Origin: Desulfoscipio geothermicus DSM 3669
Lineage (GTDB): Bacteria > Bacillota > Desulfotomaculia > Desulfotomaculales > Desulfallaceae
DNA length: 52,766 nucleotides
Direction of reading: 5' to 3'
NCBI RefSeq assembly: GCF_900115975.1
Contig: NZ_FOYM01000026.1
Coordinates: forward strand, 1-52,766
Shown: positions 42,436-50,470 of the stretch, in pieces
Position numbering within the stretch: the first letter of the stretch is position 1
Layout of the letters: each line of letters begins with the position of its first letter
Notes under the pieces: model-generated
What the model was told of the DNA's origin: nothing
What the model saw: the letters and a program-made list of their open reading frames with translations, nothing else
Databases searched by the model: none
Position numbers and translations under genes: made by a program

Positions 42436-45123
42436 GTGGCAGAAGTTACATTAACCATCAACGGACTGCAAGTGACCGTGCCCAAGGGAACCACCGTACT
42501 GGACGCTGCCCGGCAGGCCGGCCTGTTCATTCCCACTTTTTGCCACGACCCGGAACTGACCAGGTTCGGTGCCTGTCGCATGTGCGTGGTGGAAATCCCG
42601 GGTATGCGTAATTTGCCGGCTTCCTGCGTCACCGAGGCCACCGAGGGCATGGTGGTGCATACCGATTCGCCGGCAGTCATTGAAGCCAGGAAAACCATCC
42701 TGGAGTTGATGCTGGCCAATCACCCCATGGACTGCCTGACCTGCGGCAAAAACGGGGACTGCCGCCTGCAGGATTACGCCTACATGTATGGCGTGAAAAC
42801 CGAACCCTTCGGGGGCGAAAAACATAATTATCCCCTGGAAGACGATAACCCGTTCATTGTCAGGGATATGAACAAATGCATACTGTGCGGCAAGTGCGTG
42901 CGCGCCTGCGCAGAAATTCAGGGTAAGAGTATCGTGGACTTCGCCTACCGCGGCTTTGACGCCAAGATCACTCCGGCCATGGACGTGCCTCTCTCCGAAT
43001 CGGAGTGCGTGTTTTGCGGTAACTGCGTGGCCGTGTGCCCGGTGGGTGCTTTGCAGGAAAAAGGCCTGCGCTCGGCTGCCAGAACCTGGGAAGTGCAAAA
43101 GGTCAAAACCACCTGTCCATACTGCGGTACAGGCTGCAACTTTGAATTAAACGTCAAGGACAACCAAGTGGTGGGCGTCACTTCCTGCGACGGCGACGTC
43201 AACGGCCGGGCCCTTTGTGTAAAAGGGCGTTTCGGTTACGGTTTTATCCATCATCCCGACCGTTTGACCACACCGCTGATTAAAAAGAACGGAGAGTTTG
43301 TAGAAGCCACCTGGGACGAAGCCATTACTCTGGTGGCCCAAAAACTGGGTGACATAAAGGATAAATATGGCCCGGACGCGCTTGCGGTGCTCAGTTCCGC
43401 ACGCTGCACCAATGAAGAAAACTACCTGATGCAAAAATTCACCCGCGCGGTGCTCGGTACCAACAGTATCGACCACTGCGCTCGTCTCTGACACGCCCCC
43501 ACCGTCGCCGGTCTGGCGACTGCATTCGGCAGCGGGGCAATGACCAACAGCATTGGGGAAATTGCCGGGGCCGATTTTATCCTGGCCATCGGCACAAATA
43601 CTACGGAGTCCCACCCCGTGATCAGCCTGCAAGCAAAAAAAGCCCAGCGCAACGGGGCTACACTGGTGGTGGCGGATCCGCGGCGCACTGAAATGGCTGA
43701 ACTGGCCAATACCCATCTGCAATTGAAATCCGGCTCAGATATCGCTCTACTCAACGCCATGGCCAATGTAATCATAAGCGAAGAGTTATGGAATAAAGAA
43801 TTTGTAGCCAATAGAACTGAAGACTTCGAGTCCCTGAAAGAAACGGTGGCCAAGTATACGCCGGAGTATGCCGAACAAATCACCGGCATTCCGGCTGATA
43901 CCATCAAAACAGTGGCCCGGGGTTACGCCAAAGCTAACAACGCCACTATTCTGTACACCATGGGCGTCACCCAGCATATCTGCGGTACCCATAACGTATT
44001 TGCCGTAGCCAACCTGGCCATGCTGTGCGGGCATATCGGCAAGGAAAACAGCGGCGTTAACCCGTTGCGGGGACAAAATAACGTCCAGGGCGCCTGCGAC
44101 ATGGGCGCGCTGCCCAATGTATATACCGGATACCAGGCTGTCACCGTTGATGATAACCGGACCAAGTTTTCCAAAGCCTGGAACGTGGCCGAATTACCGG
44201 CCCAACCGGGCCTGACCGTGGGCGAAATGATGGAAGGCGCGGCGGATGGCAAGGTCAAGGGTATGTACATCATGGGTGAAAACCCCGTATTGTCGGATCC
44301 GGACGCCGACCACGTAGTACATGCACTGGAAAAATTGGAATTTTTAGTAGTGCAGGACATTTTTCTCACCGAAACTGCGGCCCTGGCCGACGTGGTATTG
44401 CCGGCGGCCAGCTTCGCGGAAAAGGATGGCACCTTCAGCAACACCGAACGACGGGTGCAACGGGTGCGCAAAGCCATCGACCCGGTGGGGAACGCCCGGG
44501 CGGACTGGGAAATCATTTGCAATATCGCCACGGCCATGGGCTATCCCATGCAATATGCCTCGGCTTCGAACATCTTTGATGAAATCGCAAGCCTTACACC
44601 TTCCTACGCCGGTATATCATACGCACGCCTGGAGTTGGGAGGTATCCAGTGGCCCTGTCCTGATGCGGACCATCCCGGAACACCGTACCTGCACAAGGAC
44701 AAGTTCGTGCGGGGCCTGGGTAAATTCAACCCGGTGGAATACATCCCGCCGGCAGAACTGCCCGACCAGGATTACCCGCTGGTGCTGAGCACCGGACGCC
44801 GGCACTTCCATTACCATACCGGCACCATGACCCAACGTACCGGTGCCCTGGAAGTGCATTACGGTGCCGAGCACCTGGAAATCAACCCGGCCGATGCAGC
44901 CGCCCTGAATGTGGCCGAGGGCGATACAGTGCTGATGAAATCCCGACGCGGACAGGTGGAAGTAACCGCCCGCATTACCGATGTGGTACCCCGGGGCATG
45001 GTATTTACCTCTTTCCACTTCCCGGAAGTGGCCATCAACAAGTTGACCAACCCGGCAAGGGACCCCGTGGCCAAGATACCGGAACTGAAGGTTTGCGCGG
45101 TAAAAGTAATAACAGTAAGTTGA
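42436..45123 (+). CDS. fdhA: Selenocysteine formate dehydrogenase, catalytic subunit
   Basis: The gene covers 895 codons if the TGA at 43489-43491 is read as selenocysteine (residue 352): the frame continues without a break to 45123. The context DHCARL-U-HAPTVAGL is the classic FdhA active site. N-terminal order: [2Fe-2S], HPMDCLTCGKNGDC, CILCGKCVRAC, CVFCGNCVAVCP, then CPYCGTGCNFEL of the Mo4Fe4S domain, then the molybdopterin domains (EIAGADFILAIGTNTTESHP, MGVTQHICGTHNVF, RGQNNVQGACDMGALP, GENPVLSDPD) and the C-terminal MopB_CT domain (STGRRHFHYHTGTMTQRT). A start at GTG 42436 follows GGGAGGG. It oxidises formate or reduces CO2; with NuoEF-like partners the carriers are NAD(H) and probably ferredoxin. 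Confidence 0.95.
43489..43520 (+). promoter_or_regulatory. Selenocysteine UGA codon and bSECIS hairpin in fdhA
   Basis: TGA at 43489-43491 is followed 12 nt later by GTCGCC (43504-43509), loop GGTCT (43510-43514) and GGCGAC (43515-43520), a perfect 6-bp stem. The distance and the G-rich loop start fit bacterial SECIS elements recognised by SelB. Confidence 0.85.
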
Positions 45124-45143
45124 GTCCACAACTTTATACTCTT

Positions 45144-45175
45144 AAGGCCGAAGGTATACAACCTGCGGCCTTTTT
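45144..45175 (+). terminator. Terminator of the formate dehydrogenase operon
   Basis: AAGGCCG (45144-45150) pairs with CGGCCTT (45166-45172), with an inner AGGT/ACCT helix, then a T-run. Confidence 0.85.
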
Positions 45176-45255
45176 AATTTAACGAGCATGTCATTTGTGA
45201 TATCCTTGTGATGCTCATAACAACTCATATTATTGTTTTTTTTAAATATTTTTAA

Positions 45256-45284
45256 TTTACAGAAGGATTAATTAATTTTTTATA
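45256..45284 (+). promoter_or_regulatory. Candidate promoter of the acyl-CoA ligase
   Basis: TTTACA (45256-45261) and TTTATA (45279-45284) are 17 nt apart. The -10 is poor; TATAGA at 45281 is an alternative. Confidence 0.3.
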
Positions 45285-45309
45285 GAAATTTAATTGATAA
45301 ATAACCAAT

Positions 45310-45327
45310 TGAATGCTCATTCATTCA
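45310..45327. promoter_or_regulatory. FadR-type operator upstream of the acyl-CoA ligase
   Basis: TGAATGCTCATTCATTCA has TGAATG and CATTCA arms 6 nt apart, as in the Bacillus subtilis FadR (TetR family) operator pattern TGAATG-N6-CATTCA. It lies just before the ribosome site of a long-chain acyl-CoA ligase, whose Bacillus homologue is FadR-controlled. Confidence 0.6.
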
Positions 45328-45345
45328 TACAGGAGGTGTTACTTT

Positions 45346-46980
45346 TTGGTAGATTCAAATAAGGTATGGTTTAAAAGTTATGATCAAAATGTACGCCAGC
45401 ATATTGATTACCCCGACCTAACCATGCCGCAGTTTCTTGACCGTTCCGCTAAAAATTTACCGGAACGGGACGCCGTAATATTTGCCGGTGTCAAACTATC
45501 ATACCCAACGCTGGCGGCAATGGTGAACAAAATTGCGGCCGCCCTGGCGGATCTAGGTATCAAGAAAGGCGACCGGGTAGCTATAATGTCGCCAAACTGC
45601 CCTCAATATATCGTTGGCTTTATGGCTACATTAAAATTGGGAGCTATAGTGGTACAAGTCAACCCCATGTACGTGGAAAGGGAACTTGAACATGTTTTAA
45701 ACGATTCCGAAGCGGAAACCATCATTGCCTACGATGCTTTTTACCCACGGATTAAAAACGTGCAAAATGTAACGCAGCTGAAAAATGTTATCCTATTCGC
45801 GCTGGGTCAGCCCGCCGGCACAGCAGATGGAAGTGTGCTGAAGGCGGAAGAACTGTTGATGAAATACCCGCCGGAATTCACCCAGGTTCCGGTAAATATG
45901 GACGAAGATGTAGCGGTATTCCAGTATACAGGCGGAACCACGGGAGTATCCAAGGGTGCCATGCTGATACATCGCAACATTACCGCCAACGCCCTGCAGG
46001 TGGCCGAATGGTTTGAACAACTGGAATACGGCAACGAGAAAGTATTGTGCGTATTACCGTTTTTCCATTCCTACGGTATGACCACGGCCATGAATTTGAG
46101 CATAATCTACGCTGCCACCATGATTGTCACGCCGCGGTTTGAAATTAAGCAATGCCTGGAAACTATCAAGGCATACAAACCAACATTGTTTCCCGGCGTG
46201 CCCACCATGTATATAGCCATAAACAACTATCCAAACGTACAGGAATACGGCATCAATACCATCAAGGGTTGTATAAGCGGCTCGGCTCCGCTGCCGGTGG
46301 AAGTGGCCGAAACATTTGAAAGAATAACCGAAGGCTTGCTGGTAGAAGGATACGGCCTATCGGAAACCTCCCCGGTTACCCATTGCAACCCCATGCTGGG
46401 CAAACGAAAAGCGGGCTCCATCGGCATACCCCTGCCGGATACGGACTGCAAAATTGTTGACCTGGAAACCGGCGAGCGGGAACTGCCCCCGGGCGAAGTG
46501 GGCGAACTCTGCATCAAAGGACCCCAGGTCATGAAAGGCTACTGGAATATGCCCGAAGAAACGGCCAAAACACTACGCAACGGGTGGATTTACACCGGCG
46601 ACATCGCCAAAATGGATGAGGAAGGCTATTTTTATATTGTGGATCGAAAAAAAGACATGATTATTGCCGGCGGGTATAATATTTACCCACGGGATATCGA
46701 AGAAGTTTTATTTGAACATCCCAAGGTACTGGAAGCGGTGGTGGCCGGGGTGCCGGACCCCTATCGCGGTGAAACCGTCAAAGCCTTTGTAGTTCTAAAA
46801 GAAGGTCAGCAAGCCACAGAAGAAGAAATCATCGAATTCTGCAAAGCCAACCTGGCTAAATATAAAGTGCCCAGGTTGGTGGAGTTCCGGTCAGAATTAC
46901 CCAAAACCACTGTCGGGAAAATTTTAAGGCGCATATTGCGGGAAGAAGAAGTAAAAAAGCAGCAAGTAACTAAAAGTTAA
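45346..46980 (+). CDS. Long-chain fatty acid-CoA ligase-type AMP-forming synthetase
   Basis: This 544-residue ANL ligase starts at TTG 45346 behind CAGGAGG; an ATG at 45313 would put the operator and ribosome site inside the gene. Motifs: FQYTGGTTGVSKGAMLIHRN (P-loop), EGYGLSETSPVTHCNP, IYTGDIAKMDEEGYFYIVDR, IIAGGYNIYPRDIEEVL and PKTTVGKILRRIL (catalytic Lys). Length and motifs are of the FadD/LcfA type. With the FadR-like operator, this points to fatty acid use. Confidence 0.93.
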   Translation: MVDSNKVWFKSYDQNVRQHIDYPDLTMPQFLDRSAKNLPERDAVIFAGVKLSYPTLAAMVNKIAAALADLGIKKGDRVAIMSPNCPQYIVGFMATLKLGAIVVQVNPMYVERELEHVLNDSEAETIIAYDAFYPRIKNVQNVTQLKNVILFALGQPAGTADGSVLKAEELLMKYPPEFTQVPVNMDEDVAVFQYTGGTTGVSKGAMLIHRNITANALQVAEWFEQLEYGNEKVLCVLPFFHSYGMTTAMNLSIIYAATMIVTPRFEIKQCLETIKAYKPTLFPGVPTMYIAINNYPNVQEYGINTIKGCISGSAPLPVEVAETFERITEGLLVEGYGLSETSPVTHCNPMLGKRKAGSIGIPLPDTDCKIVDLETGERELPPGEVGELCIKGPQVMKGYWNMPEETAKTLRNGWIYTGDIAKMDEEGYFYIVDRKKDMIIAGGYNIYPRDIEEVLFEHPKVLEAVVAGVPDPYRGETVKAFVVLKEGQQATEEEIIEFCKANLAKYKVPRLVEFRSELPKTTVGKILRRILREEEVKKQQVTKS

Positions 46981-47021
46981 AGAATTGATCAAGATACCCA
47001 GACGGAACGCCGAATGTACCC

Positions 47022-47057
47022 AATTTAAAACCCCATCCGAGGATGGGGTTTTAAATT
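47022..47057. terminator. Bidirectional terminator
   Basis: A perfect 16-bp stem (47022-47037 with 47042-47057) around a 4-nt loop, rich in A/T at its base, lies between the convergent acyl-CoA ligase and HD-GYP genes. Confidence 0.85.
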
Positions 47058-47123
47058 ATATACAACTTTTAACCGGTCTGTCTCACAGGGTGGCCTCAAC
47101 GCATAGTGTTAGCAAGCAAACTA

Positions 47124-48233
47124 TTAAAATTGGCTAACCTTGCGCTTGAGAGCACCCAGTTCTTCATCATCATCGATAATTCTAACAACGGTGATATTCG
47201 TTACAGAGGCAAGGTCTACTTCGTAAGGTATTTTTAAAGGTTCAATGTCCGGTGTAAATAATACCCTTATTTTGGGGCGCATGGAAAACCCGGGCCGGTT
47301 GTCAACCACGGCGGCAATTTCCCCGGTATTCAATTCTACCAGGGTACCTACGGGGTAAGCAGCGATGTGGTGCAGGAAAGATTCCACCACCTGGAAATCA
47401 AACATATAATCGCCCAGGGCGGAAATCATCTCGTAAGCCTCGTATGCGGAATACGCCTTACGATATACCCTGTCGGCGGTTAGCGCATCATACATATCGA
47501 CCAGACCCACAATAGCGGAAAATTGATGAATTTCGTCTCCCGTCAATCCGTTGGGATATCCGGAACCGTCATATCTTTCATGATGTTGCAGGGCAACCAG
47601 GGCCGAAATGGTATAAAAATTCCTTTTTCGGGTAAGTACTTTATACCCGGATTCGGAGTGTTTCTTAATAACTTCAAACTCCTCCGCCGTTAGCCGGCCT
47701 GGTTTATTCAGTATTTCAGACGGCACCAATATTTTTCCCAAATCATGCATGATGGCGCCCATGGCCAGACGGCGAAGAATGTTGTGATTGAAACCCATAT
47801 GGATGGCGGTAATCAATGATAGAATGCACGTATTGACGGAATGCCCGAAGGTATACTCATCAGTGCTGCGAATATCCACCAGATTAAGCATTATGGTATG
47901 ATTATTGAGCAAATCATCAATAATAGTACTGATTACATCCTGAATTTTTTCCAGGCCCGTCAAAGTCCTGGTAAAGTGAAAGTCTTGAAATAGTTTTTTG
48001 GTAACCTGAATGGCCTGGGTCCTGGTTTTTTCGGTTACAACATCGTCAATCTCTATATCCGGCAAAAATCCATCATCTATATATACTGCAGGTACATTTA
48101 ATTTGGCCAATCTTTTAATAAACTTTTCAGTTAAAATAGTACCGGCAATCAGTAATATTTGTCCGTTGGCATTAAATACCGAAATGCCGATTTTCATACC
48201 CGGTTTCAACCGGTCTGTGGCAACTTTACGCAT
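47124..48233 (-). CDS. HD-GYP domain protein, probable cyclic-di-GMP phosphodiesterase
   Basis: This 369-residue protein starts at ATG 48233. It has an N-terminal DUF3391-like region (1-60, LKPGMKIGISVFNANGQILL) and an HD-GYP domain: H131 then IMHDLGKILVP (residues 161-171), with HHERYDGSGYPNGL (217-230) as the GYP motif. The family hydrolyses c-di-GMP (or c-GAMP). No sensor or membrane domain is seen, so it is cytoplasmic. It is divergent from the Na/Pi cotransporter gene. Confidence 0.92.
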   Translation of the reverse strand: MRKVATDRLKPGMKIGISVFNANGQILLIAGTILTEKFIKRLAKLNVPAVYIDDGFLPDIEIDDVVTEKTRTQAIQVTKKLFQDFHFTRTLTGLEKIQDVISTIIDDLLNNHTIMLNLVDIRSTDEYTFGHSVNTCILSLITAIHMGFNHNILRRLAMGAIMHDLGKILVPSEILNKPGRLTAEEFEVIKKHSESGYKVLTRKRNFYTISALVALQHHERYDGSGYPNGLTGDEIHQFSAIVGLVDMYDALTADRVYRKAYSAYEAYEMISALGDYMFDFQVVESFLHHIAAYPVGTLVELNTGEIAAVVDNRPGFSMRPKIRVLFTPDIEPLKIPYEVDLASVTNITVVRIIDDDEELGALKRKVSQF

Positions 48234-48509
48234 TAAGAAGATTCGTCCTTGATTCCAATTATTTTAAATTAGTTTTTCGACGATAAACCATAAAATCCTT
48301 TTTATTTGGCAGAATTTTTGTGTAAAATATCATAAGAGTATTAGAAGGTTTATGTTCTTCTACACACTCTTATAAAGTAAAAAAAATTATTTATTGCTAA
48401 AATAATGTGAAACATGGTACAATAATCTTAACAAAAAATTAATATTTATTTAACATTTATTTAAATAATTTTATCATAATTTGATTAAAGTTCCGGGAGG
48501 TGAATAGTC

Positions 48510-50213
48510 TTGGAATTATGGAAAACTGTTGTACTGGGATTACTGGGTGGCATGGGCTTATTGCTTTACGGTATGTTTATCATGAGCGAAGGGTTGCAAA
48601 AAATAGCCGGACACAGGCTGCGCAACATTCTCGGTACGCTTACACACAACCGGTTTACCGCGCTGATAGTGGGCGCACTGGTTACCATGCTTTTTCAAAG
48701 CAGCACCGCCACCACCGTTATACTGGTTGGGCTTACCAGTGCTTCCATTATGACATTGAAACAAACTCTTGGAGTAATTCTGGGTGCGGATATCGGCACC
48801 ACCGTTACAGCGCAGTTGATTGCGCTTAAAATTACGGAAATATCGTTACCTATTGTCGGTGTTGGAGCAACGATTATTTTTTTCAGCAAGCGAGACAAAT
48901 ACAGGCGTATCGGCCAAGTTTTGCTGGGATTCGGGTTGCTTTTCCTGGGGCTAAAAATTATGGCCGACACCATGCATCCGCTCAGGGATGAACCTTTTTT
49001 CCGCCAAATGCTGATGAATTCCAGCGATTACCCGTTGCTGGCCATCGCCGCCGCAGCTTTATTTACTTTTCTCGTACATAGCAGTGCGGCATCAGTGGGT
49101 ATCATCATGATCATGGCCATACAGGGTTTGGTATCGCTACAATCCGCTATTTACTTATTGTTTGGTGCCAACATCGGCACATCATTTACGGCGGTGCTCT
49201 CCAGTCTTGGTTCTTCCCGGGAGGCACAAAGGGTGGCCATGGCCCACCTGCTTTTCAAAATAGCCGGAGTACTGGTACTTTTTCCCTTTGTTACCCCGTA
49301 CGCCAAACTGCTTACCAATCTTACCGCCTCACCCGGGTATCAGGTGGCCAACGCCCATACGCTGTTTAATATAGGCATTGCCATATTGTTCTTACCGTTT
49401 ATCAACCAGTTCGCCAAGTTACTGGAAAAAATAGTGCCGGAACGCAAAACGGCCACGGAAGAAGAACTGAAACCCAAATATCTTGATGAGAAATTAATCA
49501 ATACACCGTCAATTGCCCTGGGACTGGCTTCCAAAGAAATCAACCACGCCGCGGACCAGGTACTGGATATGACACGCGCCATTATCACCATTTTTGAAAA
49601 GAGCGATATTGATCTATTAGATAAAATTAACAAGAAAGAGGATTACCTGGATGTGCTTTGCAAATCTTTATCTAATTATTTGACCCAGGTAATGCGCCAC
49701 CCACTATCCAAGCAAGAGTTTTTACGCAGCATGGGCTATATGCATATAACCAATGACCTGGAAATAATCGGTGATATCATTGAAAGAGACATTACTTACA
49801 TCGCAAGCTGTAAAATAGCCGAGGGATGTAAGTTTTCCGCGGCCGGTTGGGAAGAGATCAACGATATGCACCAGCGCACCTGTGAATTGTTACAAATGGC
49901 CAACATAGCACTGGCCACCAATGATGTGCAGTTGGCGGATAAGGCCATGAAACTGTACCCCGAACTTGTTCGGATGGAAAGGCGCTTGCGGGCGCAACAC
50001 TTTAACCGGCTCAAGGAGGGCAAAACGCTTTCCCTTTCTACCAGTGCGCTGCACCTGGATCTGATTAATTCTTTCCTGCGTATCAGTGAGCATGTCCGCA
50101 ACATCTGTAATGAAATCATCACCCAGGGGGAAGACGGCGAAGTCCCTTACGGATACCATTCAAAGGAAGATTTCCTTTCCTGTGAAGATTATAACATTGC
50201 AGCGAACAATTAA
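48510..50213 (+). CDS. Na+/phosphate cotransporter with a PhoU-like C-terminus
   Basis: This 567-residue protein starts at TTG 48510 behind GGGAGG. The membrane part has two inverted repeats with QSSTATTVILVGL (first) and VHSSAASVGIIMIMA (second), each the Ser-rich re-entrant loop of the NptA/PNaS family, and DIGTT / NIGTS motifs. From about residue 340 a soluble helical domain (ASKEINHAADQVLDMTRAII, MGYMHITNDLEIIGDIIER) is PhoU-like. It would import phosphate with sodium, the PhoU part being regulatory. Confidence 0.93.
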   Translation: MELWKTVVLGLLGGMGLLLYGMFIMSEGLQKIAGHRLRNILGTLTHNRFTALIVGALVTMLFQSSTATTVILVGLTSASIMTLKQTLGVILGADIGTTVTAQLIALKITEISLPIVGVGATIIFFSKRDKYRRIGQVLLGFGLLFLGLKIMADTMHPLRDEPFFRQMLMNSSDYPLLAIAAAALFTFLVHSSAASVGIIMIMAIQGLVSLQSAIYLLFGANIGTSFTAVLSSLGSSREAQRVAMAHLLFKIAGVLVLFPFVTPYAKLLTNLTASPGYQVANAHTLFNIGIAILFLPFINQFAKLLEKIVPERKTATEEELKPKYLDEKLINTPSIALGLASKEINHAADQVLDMTRAIITIFEKSDIDLLDKINKKEDYLDVLCKSLSNYLTQVMRHPLSKQEFLRSMGYMHITNDLEIIGDIIERDITYIASCKIAEGCKFSAAGWEEINDMHQRTCELLQMANIALATNDVQLADKAMKLYPELVRMERRLRAQHFNRLKEGKTLSLSTSALHLDLINSFLRISEHVRNICNEIITQGEDGEVPYGYHSKEDFLSCEDYNIAANN

Positions 50214-50233
50214 CTATAAAAAACATTCTTTTC

Positions 50234-50260
50234 AAGCCGGGTTATGTGGCCCGGCTTTAC
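50234..50260 (+). terminator. Terminator after the Na/Pi cotransporter
   Basis: AAGCCGGG (50234-50241) pairs with CCCGGCTT (50250-50257), then a short T-rich tail. Confidence 0.75.
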
Positions 50261-50470
50261 TTTTGTGGTTTATTGACTTAAGCTACTTTTTATACCCTTA
50301 GGCAAAAGTATGCAGACCTCAACGGATAACATTTTGGAAAAACCGTTCAGATTAAAAATAAAACCACTTGGCTGAATTTTCTTAATTTTTTTAATAGTAT
50401 ATCTTATTATATATATAGGGTCATGCTTGATCTTGCGGACTTATATTATTTTTATAAGGAGGTTGATACT

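Noticed and set aside
43540-45123. A separate molybdopterin oxidoreductase gene starting at ATG 43540
   Set aside because: It is the in-frame continuation of fdhA after the Sec UGA at 43489; the ATG lies inside the conserved HAPTVAGLATAFGSGAMTN region and has no ribosome site.
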